A stretch of DNA of 64,000 nucleotides, from contig CM074762.1 of the NCBI GenBank assembly GCA_037355855.1, forward strand, positions 5,022,001 to 5,086,000, in the 5' to 3' direction. This stretch comes from Pseudo-nitzschia pungens (Eukaryota; Bacillariophyta; Bacillariophyceae; Bacillariales; Bacillariaceae). The notes under the pieces are model-generated. The model was not told the DNA's origin, searched no databases, and saw only the letters and a program-made list of their open reading frames with translations. The position numbers and the translations under genes are program-made. This document shows, in pieces, positions 52,105 through 64,000 of the stretch (the stretch's first letter is position 1; the number at the start of each line of letters is the position of its first letter).

Positions 52105-53984
52105 ATGATGAGACTGATCGCTCTTGCATCCGTTGCCCTTTCTGGGACATGGGTTGCCCATGGACTTACTGTGATGGGCAACTATGAAATCCGTCCGGCA
52201 GGGGATGGTTCAAAGAGTCCATTCGGTAAAGTTGTTACTGTTGAACCATTCGTCGCCGAGACTTATTTTGAGTCAGTGAGTACTGTTCCGGGCATTGCTA
52301 CGTTTGAGCTTTTTGCAAATCCTGCAGATGGCAAGCCATGCAGCACTGGTACGGCTATCTCAAATTCGACTTTCAATGTGTCGACAAGCTCGGGACCAGC
52401 ATACACCAAGACAGGTTCAAATAGTCAAATTTTTGCTGCTCAATACTCCATCCCAGATGTGAGGACAACTCCAGCATATGACAATGGAAAGGTGAATCTC
52501 TGTAAGTGAGGCACAAACTGTTGTGTGGGTTTGCATCAGTTATTTCTTTGATTCTTCCGTACTAACAATCCTTTTATGTTTTTTCAGGTGCCCGTGCTGG
52601 CATTAAGAAAGAAATTGATTCTTCTTCGAGTGGTCTTGAGTATGTGTCCTATGTTGATACCCTATTGGTCCTCAACGTTGACTTCAACGCTGAGTTTTCC
52701 AACTTCACCCAGATGGTCAGCATTAATGCAACAGCTACGGGGAAGCTTACGGAGAACGTGACCAAATCCGTTGCCGTGGAAGCTGTTTTGTGTGCCAAAG
52801 GCGCCAGTGCATCATCAAGCTACAAAATTGGTCAAGATTTTTCCATCTGCGTGAGCCCGACGGCTGAGTATTACAGTATCTCAAATTTTACGAACGTAAC
52901 CTGTGAAAACTCGGCATCTTCGCGCCAGTTGGTTGTGAACACTGCACCAGACGCCCTCACAACAACATCGCTAAATGTCACTGGTTACGTCAGTGCTTCT
53001 GGAGGTGCTGTTGGAGGAGATGGTGGAGTCTTCAGCAGTGTCGTGACTGCAGGGTATTTCGGAGCTGGTGAGACTTCTTTTTCATGCAGTGGTGAAGTGA
53101 CTCTGGGGTACACTCCTCCATGCAAAAAGCTTGGTATTCCTCTCCTCAATTCTCAACTCCTTGCTGGGGCTGAGTATGGATATCTTGGTCTTCCAATCTG
53201 TGTGAAGAATGTGACTACTAACGGTACTAATCCTCAGAACGCAGAACTCATTACCACGGGTTACAATGGTATCACGTACAAGAAATTAAACGGATTCTCA
53301 AAGGACACAGAGTTGTATGCAGGAACTGTCCCTGTAACCTTCCTTCAACCTGCTACATCGTTTTGCGGGAGCGGGGATCTCTTTTTGCAACCCTCCAGAT
53401 ATGTGAGTAATTGAAGAGAATGACGGGAACTGATCTTTGTGGAATTCGAGTGACTCACATTTTGCTGTTCCCAGCCTAACTCTACTGATTACAGCGCAAA
53501 CAAGAAAGATCCTATGAAATTGTACCTTCTAATGGATGGTGAAGGAGTCGAATATCATACATGTTTTTGCATTCCCAATAGTAGGACTGCAGAACAGACT
53601 AACTTCGCAAATTCTTTTAACTACAAGATAAACGACCACGTGTTCGACCACAATGTTACGCGATATACGTGGTATTGTCCAAATTTGGATAGGGTCCCGC
53701 CTTCGCTTCGAGAGGAATTTAAGGTGACATGTCTCGAAAGTATTCTTGGTGTGGGACGTCGTCTCCTTGAGTCTGTCGGTTTTTCGGGTCTGTTCAAAGA
53801 GTCGAATCAGCAGCCCCGCAATCTCCAGGAGTTGGAAAAAGATTCTTTTTCTGCAACGGTTGGTCTTTCTGACGATGGTTTGGACGGTTTGTCCGCTCCG
53901 GCCATGATCCTTCGCAGTGGTGTTGTTGCCACAAGCATTGTTTTCGGAACCGGACTGCTTTCTTTGTTCCTGGCAACAATGTAA
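52105..53984 (+). CDS. Secreted, probably GPI-anchored glycoprotein of unknown function, 573 aa, three exons
   Basis: Exons 52105-52501, 52588-53402 and 53475-53984 are joined by short introns (86 and 72 bp; GTAAGT...CAG and GTGAGT...CAG), phases 1 and 0, with the frame kept throughout. The N terminus MMRLIALASVALSGTWVAHG is a signal peptide. The mature part is Ser/Thr/Gly-rich with many N-glycosylation sequons (NSTF, NVST, NFTQ, NATA, NVTK, NFTN, NVTC, NVTG, NVTT, NVTR) and scattered cysteines. The C terminus has a short hydrophobic tail preceded by small residues (APAMILRSGVVATSIVFGTG, then LLSLFLATM) with nothing after it, as expected for a GPI-anchor signal. Family not recognised. A retroposon has landed in its promoter region. 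Confidence 0.8.
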
Positions 53985-55144
53985 ACGTTTGGTCTGGCCG
54001 TCACGAGCAGACGTTGTTGAGAATTCTTTGTCTACAGTAAGGTTACATATGACTGCATATTACATATATCTCCCACTCGACCACCATGCATCCTCTTCTT
54101 TCACAAACTAATGTGAACATTCCAGCAATGGTATTATTATTATTATTCATTTCAACGAAGTCGAGATGAACGTACATGTTAAAAAAAAGAGATCTCGTAG
54201 GTGACATTGAAATCCCGATAAGGAAAATCATTTGCCAACTCTATCTTTTTATTTTATTATGAACCTCAGTGTTCCACCGTCCATCCTCTTTTGCCCGCAC
54301 TGTTACTGCAGGATAGTATAGTATAGAAAAAGGCTTACGGGTATGGTATTATTGTTTTGATTCCAACTACGATTCGTTCGGTAATTACTATTATTTTCAT
54401 CATGGTGTGCGTGCGTACTACGAGTACGTAACTTGGTTGTTCTTTGGTGCAATGCTGTTTAAAAAAGTTATTCAAGAGCAATACTTAATCTTATCTCTCA
54501 CTCACTCTCTCACTCACTCCCAAAAAAGCTCCGTTTCCGTCGATGCATGCATTGAGTCAAGTCAGTCAGTCAGTCATCGCGGAAAGCATTATTGTTTGGA
54601 CGAAACGGGCATCGGGGTGGTCGCCGTTCCGTTCCGTCTCGATGCGGCATCATCGATCCCGTTCCGGAACACCGAGCGTCGTGCGAAAATATATATAGCG
54701 TGCGCAAGACGTTTCGGCATTCGCAAACACGGGATCGCGGCGCAAAACAATACTATATAATAATAACATGGTGTTGTTGGTTGTTGTTGTTGTTGTACAC
54801 AGAGCAGCAGGGGCATGACGCAATCAAGACTTTGCGGTTCCTCGTGTGCTCGAAGAAAGTTTGTTTTTGTTGGTTGTCGTCGATGGTCGAGTATCGACGT
54901 TGTGTTGTGTTGTGTAATCAATCAATGATTCAATTGGTGTTTCGTTGCATTGCATTGCATAGAATAGCAATCTTGTGAGAGATCGGTCGGTCGGTCGGTG
55001 AGCATGGTAGGTGCCCAGCGAACCTGCAACGATATCGCGATTGCAGGCTCGCTAGGGACCTATACGGTATTCTGTCTGTAGCGGGGTTGGTTGGTATGTG
55101 GTAATTTTTTTTAAACACCAATCCTCGATCGTTTCGTTTCGATC
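53985..55144. other. 1.2-kb spacer
   Basis: Convergent 3' ends of the glycoprotein and importin genes. It contains TCACTCACTC and GTTGTTGTT simple repeats, one GTAAGGTTAC word (54037) and a hairpin at 55008-55059. No gene supported. Confidence 0.45.
55008..55059. ncRNA. Possible stable hairpin downstream of the importin gene
   Basis: TAGGTGCCCAGCGAACCTGC plus AA pairs with the complementary segment ending at about 55060 at about 19 of 22 positions around an 11-nt loop. It could be a 3'-UTR structure, a small-RNA precursor or a decayed foldback element. No proof of transcription. Confidence 0.3.
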
Positions 55145-58100
55145 TTACGAATTCACGACCACGGTCAGCTTCTCGCTGGCCCAGGTCGCGACCTCCTGCA
55201 GCGACTGATCGCCGCTGGACAGGGCGTCCTGTATGAGTTTCATCGCGAACTGCTTGTTGATCTCGTCCTTGATGGGGGGTCCCATCGTCTGCGCCAGGTC
55301 CCCGAGCAATCCGACGGCCTTGTTGAGGACGTAGGAATCCCGGTTCTCGTCCTCGGCAATGACCTTGAGAAACTCCAGGACCGGCGACACGTAGCTCACG
55401 AAACTCGAGAGCATGTTTCCGTCCTTGAGGCCCTGGATGATCCCGACAAAGGCCTCCAGGATGGATTCCCGCAGCATGTTCAGGTAGTCGATCAGGTCCT
55501 CGTCGTCCTCGGGGACCTGGGTCTGCGAGGCCTGCATCAGCATGAGCACCGAGAATTCGAGGTATGGCTGGTAGGCGGCGCCGATCGCCATGGCAATGTC
55601 CCCGAAAGCACGAGAGGCACGGGCGGCTTGACGGACCGGTGGATGGTGCTGTCCTTCAGATCGTCCACCAGCGCGTTCATGATCGTGTCGCAGTAGGGCT
55701 GGATGCGCTCCTCGATGTTCCGGCTGATGTCGCCGACGGTCCCGACCGCGACGATGCAGACCTGGTAGGCCTGGAAGTTGCGCAAGGCCGCTGATCAGGT
55801 GGGGGGCAAAGGCGTCCATGTACTTGACGAAATCTCCCTCGATGGCGTCCGAGATGGCCGAGATCGCCGTGAAGCATTCCTCGTGGCAGCTCGAGTTCTT
55901 GACCGAGAGGGCTTCCAGGAGCAGGTGCATGATCTCGTCCGTGCGGGGCAGCAGAGTGTTCTTGTCGAGTTTCCGGTAGAGGTTCTGGATGACCCCGCAC
56001 AGCAGGCCCTGGATCTGTTCCTTGTTGTTCTTGTCGTCCTCGTTGAGGACGGGCATCGCCGAGGCCTGCTTGAACCGATCCACAAAGGCCGGGAGCAGCT
56101 GGCACAGGAGACCGACATTGTCCAGGGCCGACACCGAGATCAGTTCCGAGATCGCTTCCATGCCGGCGAGGCGGAGATTGCACTCGTCGTCCGAGTCCTG
56201 GCGGTCCACCATCTTCAGCAGCTGCTGCAGGACCACCTGCATGTACGGCGACAAAATGTTCGTCGGGGCGTCCTCCTCCTGGCGGTCCGAAACGGCGCTC
56301 GCCAGGTTGAAGATCGCGGTCGCGGCCTGTGTGGCGACCTTCGGCGATCCGTCGCTGCACTTCGTCGTGAGCTGCTCCAGGAGCGACTGGAACTGGTTGT
56401 TCGGGATGAAATCCACGTGCAGAAAGCAGATCCGGGAGATGCAGTGGGCGGTCGAGTCCCTCACTATAATGTTCTCGTCGTTGAGCATGTTGAGGAGCAG
56501 CGGAACGGATTCGGTAACGTACCGCCCGATGGCCTCCGAGGACGGTCCCTCCAAGATGCTGATAAAGGCCATGACGGCGGCGTCACGATTGCGCCAGTTC
56601 GCGTCGTTGATGTTGGACGTCACAAAGGGCATGACTCCCGCGACGATCTTGTCCTCCACCGTCTGGCTGATGCTGGTGAGGCACAGCTGGCCGGCCATCT
56701 GCAGAATGAAATCGTCGTTCTCCGGGTCGTCGGATTGCTTCGTGAGCGTCTCGAAGAGAATCGGCACCAGGTGCGGCATGGCGGCGTCGACGTACCGCAT
56801 GCAGGACCGCTGTACCGGGAGGCCCTGCTGGGTCAGCTCGAGTTCCTCGTCGAGGAGGTCCTGTTCCACCTCGCAGAGCGACGTCCAGAACTCGATGGCC
56901 TGCTTGGCAACGTCCTCGTTGTCCCCCTGGATCGTGGCCGTGGTGAGCTGGTAGAGATCCGGCATGTAATCCGTGAGCGTCGAGTAGTAGAGAATGGCGA
57001 CCTGGACGATTCCGTCGTAGGCCGCGATCCGCACGCTCGGGTCCTCGCAGCGCGTCGCCTCCATCAGAGCGGTCATGATGAGTCCGCGCTCCTCCTGCTT
57101 TTCCATGTTCTTTTCCGCAAACATGAGCGAGTTCTTCAGGGCTCCCGCCGCCGCCTGCCGCATCCGGTTGGGCCGTCCCGCGCTGATCCCGTCGACGATG
57201 GCGCTGAGCATCGAGTCGGTCGAGGCCTGGTTGACCTCGCCCCCCAGAAAACTGATCCGCTCGCAGCAGTAGCCGAGACACTCCAGGGTCGCCACCTTGA
57301 CGTTTTCCGTGTAGTCGGCCACCCTCACGTTCTCCAGCAGCGTCGGCAAAAAGGCCGGCCACTGCTCGTACGGGAGCTCCACGGCGGCAATCTCCGCTGC
57401 CGCCTGCGCCGCGGGATGGCTGACCCCGGCCTCGGAATTCCGCATGGCCTGGAGGAGGGGTCCCTTCACGCTGTCCCGGACGGCCGGATCGAGGGCCTTC
57501 CAGGCGTCGTGGTACTGCGTCTGCAGCGCGTGTTCCGTGCCGTGGAGGGGTTTCAGGGCGTTCTTGATCAGCAATCCGGCCAGCTGGCGGGCGAGGAGGT
57601 CCGTGCCGATCCCGTCGGTCGACAGGACGGTGACGAGGCCCTGGAAGTAGTTGCCGAGGTTGGAATTCTTGAACTCATTCAGCTGCCGTTCCGCCTCGGG
57701 GTCTGTTGCGTGTGGGATAGTATTGTGTGCGTGTGGGATAGTATTGTGTTTGTGTTTGTGTTTGTGTTTGTTATTGCGATTGCGTGGGAAAAGGCGCAGC
57801 AAGCGAGAGAAGGAATGAAAGGAGTGAGAAATTATTCGAATCGGGGCAGTAAGTACGCTCGCTCTGCTACGCTATGCAATGCAATGCAATGCTCGTGCTT
57901 GCACCCAAACCAAACCGTCCTTCGAAAGATTCTGGGTTTCTGCCTCGCGGTACAGGTAGGAGCACGAGTATTGGATTGCGTTGTATTGCGTTGCGTTGCG
58001 TTGCGTTGCGTTGCGTTGCGTTGCACCGCGGGATGCATTCAACGCGTCACCCGAGCGAGGCAATTCCTTCTTGCGTCACGAGTCGGTCGGTCGGTCCAAA

Positions 58101-58227
58101 AAAATTCTTCGCGGGAGACGACGGGACGGGACGGAACGGAACGGAACGGGACTTGGGTTGACTTACTGCTCTGTTGCGCGGCGAGCAAGAGCTGTGCCAG
58201 TTGTTGGATCTGTGATGTGTCCGCCAT
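55145..58227 (-). CDS. KPNB1: Importin subunit beta-1 (karyopherin-beta), about 871 aa, two exons
   Basis: Nuclear import receptor made of HEAT repeats. It carries NLS cargo, usually via importin-alpha, through the pore and releases it on binding Ran-GTP. Exon 1 is 58167-58227 (MADTSQIQQLAQLLLAAQQS). A 464-bp intron (GTAAGT...CAACAG) precedes exon 2, 55145-57702, in phase 1, giving QQSNPEAERQLNEF at the join, the conserved N-terminal helix pair. Family-typical segments include TDLLARQLAGLLIKNAL, RMQAAAGALKNSL-like helices and the acidic loop QTQVPEDDEDLIDYLN. Length equals the family norm (about 876). The segment 55604-55786 is out of frame: one extra base in the A run at 55785-55786 and two extra near 55605-55617 restore phase after about 60 codons. 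Likely assembly errors. Confidence 0.92.
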
Positions 58228-60165
58228 GGTGGTGGTTGCCGGACTTTCGTTCGTTGCGTTGTACAGCAGAGTATCTTAGTTGGTGTACAGGTTTCGGGCG
58301 TTGGAACAAGAGACCCGTGGATTGATTTGGTGGCCTCGAAGCGCTTCTCGCAAGGTAATTATTATTTACAAGTAATTCGGTTACGCCGTACGGTAAATTA
58401 CCGTAGTAAGTCTTCGTAAACTATGTGAAGAGTGAAGAATAATGACAGGAGAGTAGAAACCGGCAGGAAACTAACCTTACGACGGCAATTTTTGAAATTG
58501 AAAATTGTTGCAGCTCTCTCCGCGCTGCGGGGAGACGAGACGCTTGGGGGGTGGTTTGTGACCAACATCTGTGATGGTTGTTAGTTAATAGTCGTCTGCC
58601 GTTCGTTTCGCATACCGTACGGTAAGACCTAATTACTCTTTTGTGGTAGGTGTAATAGTACAGGTACCGCACAGTAGATGCCTCCACTGAAAATTGCGTG
58701 CAAGAAACACCTCTTTGCTGACCACAAACGAGAATAGCCGTTTCGCAACTCAGGAGCGCCAGCCGGATAAAAAGAGATCTTATTGGGTTTTTGTTTTTTT
58801 AGCGTGTTCGTACGAAACAACACTCCGGTGAGGAGCAGTACGAGTATCCACGTACGGTAGGTTTTAATTATTTTTCGTACGGGTTCGTGATACTACTTTT
58901 TGTTAGAAGGTTGGTAACGGTGCGTACGTAAATACAAATTTTGTGGTAACGTATGTAACGGTAAAATCTTAATGAATGGATCATGGTCCCGCGTCCCTTC
59001 CAAAAAAATACCGGTCGACAGAAGAACATACCGTAATACAGTACCTGGTACAATTATACGGTACATCAGTACTTATCATTATTCATTCGTACCGTATCGT
59101 AAGGATCCATCATTTTGAGAGGTCACGTTAATCTTAGTTGGGTCTTCTCATCTCTCAAAAAAAAAAGAGTCGAAAGGAAGGAAATTGATTGAGAATAACC
59201 GACAAAGCATAGATAATCTACCGTACGGTACTCGTACTACTACGAGTAAAACCTTACTGTACCTCCTGGAAGAGGAATGAATCATCAATCGTGAGATTTC
59301 TTTTCTGGACTGGGCTTCAGAGCACCAATCAGAGAATAGTACGAGAGTAGGACGAGGAGCAGTACGAGTACCGCCAACACCATGAGTACTAGTACTAGTA
59401 GTAGTAGTCGTACTAGTGCAAGTAGTAGGAATGAATGAGCCGTCCAGCAGCAGCACCACCACCACAACTTTGTGGTTGGAGAGAGCGACCCTCGTCCTTT
59501 TCATCATCAATCGGCAAGTTTCTGTTTGTGCTGCCACAAGAATGCGAAATCTTCCCCAATCATACTAGTCATAGTAGTAGTACTCGTAGTCATACTACTA
59601 CTACTAGTAGTAGTAATACTACTAGTAGTATTACTACTACTACTAGGGACAAGAGATCATACTACTAGATGCAATCCAAAAGACCTTAACATCTTGTACT
59701 ACTAGTACTAGCACTACTAGCACTAATAGTAGTAGTAGTCCTAGTAGCCAGAAGGGCGGTGCTCGCTGATTCTTCCTCCTACTGCCACCAATTTCCTTTG
59801 CCTTTTCTTCTGTACCAGTACTAGTAACTTACAGATGATGTTATAAAAAAAGGAAGAAGAAATAATGTTCTTCGGCACTATGACCTTACTGCTAGAGACT
59901 GCAAAAGCGGTCAGGAAATGGGTTGAAAAGAATGATAATAATAATAATAATAAATGTTGAGACTGATGGCGACATCGAGAGAAGAACAACTCTACTAGTA
60001 GAAAGTATGATTACTATCCATTTTCCCATTGTGATTGCGTAAGATACTATAAATATTATTAAGTGTTACTAAATATTATAATGCCAAGAATAATATACCG
60101 TACAACACTGCAATTCAACGTCCTGCTGCTGCTGCTGCTGCTGCTTTTGCTGTTGCTATTTGCTG
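58228..60165. other. 1.9-kb spacer with CTAGTA microsatellites
   Basis: Holds the importin promoter and the CDPK 3' region. There are AACCTTAC words at about 58481 and 59247, TACGGTA words and a long TAGTA/CTAGTA-rich stretch (59380-59745). A CAGCAGCAG-type run lies at 60120-60150. Leftward frames at 59148-59537 follow these repeats and are not supported. Confidence 0.5.
59380..59745. repeat. TAGTA/CTAGTA trinucleotide-rich field
   Basis: Repeated ACTAGTAGTAGT and its complement on both sides form many small palindromes (ACTAGT). Confidence 0.85.
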
Positions 60166-63100
60166 CTACGAACCGTATATCCCCGACGAACCAAAGGGAT
60201 CTTCCGTCTTGAGGAACTGTCCCGGAACCGTGGCCTTTCGCAGAGCCTTGTGGTCTATTTGTGGCAAATTGGGAATCGCCGGTGAAGCAGAAGCATCGCC
60301 CTTGCCCACCGAAGTGACTCCGGTCGGAGTGGCACCGGTTTGTTCCGCAATGCTCACGGAACCGGAAGAACCACCGAGCGACGTCCTCCTGGGCGCCAGT
60401 GCTATCGGCAGGTTGCCCCCGGTGCCCGATCCCACCTTGAGAGACAGATCGGGCAATCCCTCCACTCCGTCGAAATCGTAGTGATTCACGGTTCGTTTCG
60501 AATCGGGGGTTTTGGACCACGCCGCGGCCACCGAAATGTCTCCCAGTTCCTCCTGACCCATACTTGGACTCAGCATGGCGCTCATGTCCGAGATGGTCTT
60601 CTTTCGGGTCCTCCGTCCCCGGCCACCCTTGCGGTTCGCCTTCTCGATCTGGATGCGCTGTTCCGCCGCGGCCTGGTCCAGGTATTTTCGAATGGCGTCG
60701 GACGTCACGTGCAACTTGGTTCCGTGCCTCATGACCAGACCCGCTCCCATCGCTTCCTTCATTCGTTCCTTCATTAGTGTGTCGCGAGCGCGGATCGCCT
60801 GCTTCTCCTCGAACCGGCGGGATGCCTCCAGCACCGATATGCGCATGCGGCGATGGGCCCGGTAGAGCTCGCGGTTGACCGCGAGCGCACTCTTCTTGGC
60901 CAGCTCGTCGTGGATGGCGTCGTGTCGCTCGGGAAGATTGAGGGCCCGCCTCGTGTCGACGCCCAGCTTGGCCTTTTCGACCTTGGTGCCGCTGGGATAG
61001 TGCCCGTACGACGGCTCGAATTCTTCCGCAAAGTCTTGCGGCGAATCCTGTCGGGAATACGTGTAAGGCGTCGGCTCGGTTTCCAACGACTTGGATCGTT
61101 TTCGGGTGAGGGTGGGTTTCAGAAGCGCTTTCGACGCTCCACCCTCCTTGGGCACGACGCCGACCTTTGGGCTCTTTGGAGAGGGCCAGACTGCGTTTGG
61201 AGCCGGTGGTGGTGGCCATCGAACTTCCGTCTTCCACCGAGATGGTGCCCGCGGAATCGTACATGGATTGAACACCCAAGTTCGGCATCGAGTGGTGGGT
61301 GTCGTCCATGACCAAAAAGTGAGACTTGTCTTCGTCTCGTCCCATAAGTTTAATGCGGTCCTTCGGTTGAACCGGTTCCGCGCCCACCGGAACCTCCGCA
61401 GTGGCGTCGGCAGCGCAAGGGACCGTTTCGGAAGCTTCCGGACCCCCGGGAAACGGCAGTTCGTCCTCGATCTCGGGAACCGACTCGAGGTGTTTCGGCC
61501 GCAGTTCCACGTCGATGTGGTGCTGGAAGACCGCCTTTTCGGTCTGGCCCTTCATGATGAGCAAAAAGTGGTCGTACGTGATGTGTTCCTGGTTGCCACC
61601 GACGTGCTCCATGCTCTCGGTCCACATGTTGCGCATTTGCTCGCTAGCCATGTCCTCGCTCCCCACCAGGTTCACAATGTCCTTGAGGGTAATGTATCCC
61701 TTGTGGTCGCTGTCCAACCGATCAAAGGCCAGCCGGAGGTTCCGGTCGTCCACGCGGCACTGCGTCAGACCGGCGGCGATGAATTCGTGCCAGTGAATCG
61801 TGGTTTCCTCCTTGTTGACCCGCATGGCGTTGAAAATATCCACCACCTCTTCCTCGGTCAGCGCGCCCAGGGATCCGGCCTCTGCATTGGACACCAGGAC
61901 CTGCTTCAGGTTGTCCAGGGTGATTTCTCCCGTCCCGTCCGTGTCCATGATCTCGAATTCCTTGCGCAGGTCCTTGATTTGTTCCGGCAGCAGGGTAAAG
62001 CTCAGAACCTCGGAGAGTAGTTTTCGCATGTCCGAGAATTCCTTGAACCCCACCAGGGCCTTGACGACATTCGGGTTGAGAACGTTGTCCTGCCGGTTCA
62101 CGTTCTGAAACCGTCCGGCCTGCATCTTGAGCCAGGGGTGTTTCTGGGCCTCCCGGGCGGTGGGCCGCTTCTTGGGATCCGTCACCAGCAGATCCTGCAC
62201 AAAGTCCTTGCCCAGGTTGCTGACCAGGTCCCAGATGTCGGCCGGGGCAAACTGAAAGTCCCCGTCCAAAATGTTCTGTCTCACTACCATGAGCGGTTCC
62301 GGGCCCCCGCAGCCCCCAAAGGGGGGGTCGCCGCTGAACAGCAAAAAGGCGATCACTCCAATTGCCCAGATGTCGCAACGCTCATCGTACTGGCCCCGGA
62401 TGACCTCCGGTGCCACTGTGTAGGGGGTCCCCACCGCCTCGTGATGGACCTCACCGTACCGAAAATGCTTGCTGAGCCCAAAATCGATCATCTTCAGCTC
62501 CGAGTCCTGGGCCGTGCTGGAAAACAAGAAATTCTCAAGCTTCAAATCGCGGTGGATGATCCCCTTGGAGTGGAGGTATCGCACCGCACAGAGCATCTGC
62601 TTGATCAGCCGCGCGCACTCGGCCTCGGTGTAGTGGTAATCGGGCTGCTCGTCCAGGCGGTCAAAGAGCTCTCCCCCCAGACACAGTTCCTGGACCAGGT
62701 AGATTTCCGAGTGGCTCTCGTAGACCTCTTCCAGTCGCACAATGTTGGGATGGTCCAGCTGGCACATGATGAAGATTTCCTCGCGCAGCTGTTCCAGTCC
62801 CTCCTTGGTCTCGACCCACTTGAGGTCCAGCGCCTTGACGGCGTATTCCACTCCCGTCTTCTTGTGGCTCACCTTTCGGACGATTCCCGAGACGCCCGAC
62901 CCCAGGATCGGCCCATTGTGGACCCCGTCGTAGACCTCCTCGATGGGCCGGCCAAAGGGAACCTCGATGTGGACCACCTTGGATGTCAGGGACGTGATGT
63001 TTTGGTCGTTGAGCATGTTTTCGAGGTCGATGGCGGATCCGGTGTGCTTGTGTTTGTACAGTTTGTTCTTTGGTTTCATACCGGTACCCCCAGCGCTCGC

Positions 63101-63586
63101 GCCACCCGGAGACGAGGCCGTCTCGTCGTACTTGGTCTCGACTCCGTCCTTGCCGTCGCTGCTGGCGTCTCCCACCCAGCTGAGGTTTCCCGAGCTCGTG
63201 TTGGGTGTGGAAGCCCCCGAGGCGTAGCTCAAAAAGCGTCCCCGTTTGTCGTCGCTTCCCCCGCTGCCCGGGGAGGGAACCGTGTCGTTGAGCTGGACCA
63301 TTTTCAGGGTCTTGAAGACCTCCTCGCCGTCGACACCCATTGCAGAGCCGTTCGCTTTCTGATTGTTTGTTTCATTGTGATTCCTGTTTGGGGTTGTGGC
63401 TGTGGCCGTGACTGTGGTTGTATTCGTCGGTGTCTGGCTGGAAGCGCTGCTGTCGTATTGGTACATGGCGGAGGAACCCGGTGAAGTGGGGGCTGCGGAG
63501 AGTTTGTGTGCGGGAATGGGGGGATGCGATTCGATCCGCGGCGCAGGCGAAACCGCGTCAGATTCCTTGCTCTGTTCGCATCCCAT
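60166..63586 (-). CDS. Calcium-dependent protein kinase (CDPK-like) with long C-terminal extension, about 1139 aa
   Basis: Ser/Thr kinase activated by Ca2+ through fused EF-hands. Start ATG 63584-63586 gives MGCEQSK, an N-myristoylation/palmitoylation signal, so membrane targeting is likely; a Ser/Thr-rich linker follows. Kinase domain about residues 215-500: G-loop LGSGVSG, VAIK-equivalent EYAVKAL, catalytic HRDLKLEN (about 345), DFG (about 367) and APE (APEVIRG). EF-hands: canonical DTDGTGEITLDN (about 547), a degenerate second, DSDHKGYITLKD (about 625) and a weak fourth. A 500-residue extension follows, rich in Arg/Lys/Ala helices. One extra base near 61164-61170 (run CCTTTGG on the plus strand) shifts the frame. 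The composition on each side of it shows that the downstream frame ending at 60166 is the real one. Confidence 0.9.
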
Positions 63587-64000
63587 TGTCAAAACAATTG
63601 CTTCGTACTTTGGATCTGTGATATAATTTATATCTGTATATTTGCGTGCAGTGAGGAAGTGTGTCACCGCTGTTTCGGATATCGACGTTGCAATCGATCA
63701 ATCAACACAAGAGCTGTTCGGCGATACGATTTTGGAAATCTTGGCTACAGCGAGATTCGCGTTTGTTGCCGCCAAGCTGCGAGTGAGAAATGGATGCGAA
63801 TGGATTTTGTTTAACGGCGTGATTGATTGTTGTTGTCAAACTCGAAAAGATGTTGCTTTTTGGATTGCTTGTTTCCGCCGAGCTTGTTGTGGAGGGATAA
63901 TGCTGTGTTATCTATTCTTCGTTGGTTTCTGTTGTTGTTATTTGGTTTGGGACGATTGATGCTGCTTGAGGTTGAATTGATTGATGAGAATGCAACTCGA
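63587..64000. other. Upstream region of the CDPK gene
   Basis: No gene supported. The sequence is TTG/GTT-rich at the window end (TTGATTGTTGTTGTCAAA). Confidence 0.4.

Noticed and set aside
55778..58279. 833-codon open frame antisense to importin-beta
   Set aside because: It is a mirror of a GC-rich conserved gene: low-complexity Arg/Val/His/Asp composition with no domain.
59148..59537. 129-codon frame with a poly-Thr/Ser run
   Set aside because: Follows the TAGTA microsatellite; no domain or conserved start context.
62138..63484. 448-codon frame antisense to the CDPK gene
   Set aside because: Shadow of the kinase coding strand. No independent signal.

Overview
The window is nuclear DNA of a eukaryote, most likely a pennate diatom or a close stramenopile relative. 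Genes are short and dense, with few small GT-AG introns of 86-465 bp. The proteins include an importin-beta, a SAR1 GTPase, a signal-peptidase subunit, an SLC35B-type nucleotide-sugar/PAPS transporter and an EF-hand CDPK. Spacers are rich in short words such as GTAAGGTTA and TACCGGTA. The retroelements resemble diatom Copia (CoDi-like) and Ty3/Gypsy families. The organism assignment is inference; no database search was possible.

Layout. (1) 1-8 kb: four uncharacterised genes, one with a complete Ulp1/SENP-type (C48) protease domain and N-terminal 27-residue repeats, one with a Cys-rich zinc-binding segment, and one cut by the window edge. They could be host genes or part of a large DNA transposon. 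(2) 8-23 kb: ordinary genes: a four-TM protein with an acidic tail, an SLC35B-like transporter, SPCS2, SAR1, a putative mitochondrial protein, and a stand-alone secreted cathepsin-propeptide-like (I29) protein. (3) 23.7-29.3 kb: no intact genes; a Copia fragment and five different tandem-repeat fields. (4) 29.7-36.1 kb: rearranged Copia LTRs, including a large tail-to-tail palindrome. (5) 36.1-45.9 kb: a three-level nest. A non-coding retroposon sits in a Ty3/Gypsy element, which sits in a Copia element; both insertions have perfect target-site duplications (TSDs). (6) 45.9-52 kb: low-complexity arrays, a hAT-type non-autonomous element (8-bp TSD) holding a solo Copia LTR, a 620-bp TIR element and a second copy of the retroposon. 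(7) 52-64 kb: genes again: a secreted, probably GPI-anchored glycoprotein, importin-beta and a CDPK.

The most notable signal is a retroposon family seen three times (17225-17395, 38971-41103, 51428-52015). Each copy has a 19-21 bp TSD and ends in a TATATTATTATTA-type tail, and two share a 3' region with two stem-loops. No copy has a reverse-transcriptase gene. This fits target-primed reverse transcription by a partner LINE. The host Gypsy element has identical 189-bp LTRs, so its insertion, and that of the retroposon inside it, are recent.

Two conserved genes (importin-beta, CDPK) carry single-base frame disruptions in homopolymer runs. These look like assembly errors and should be corrected before gene models are trusted.
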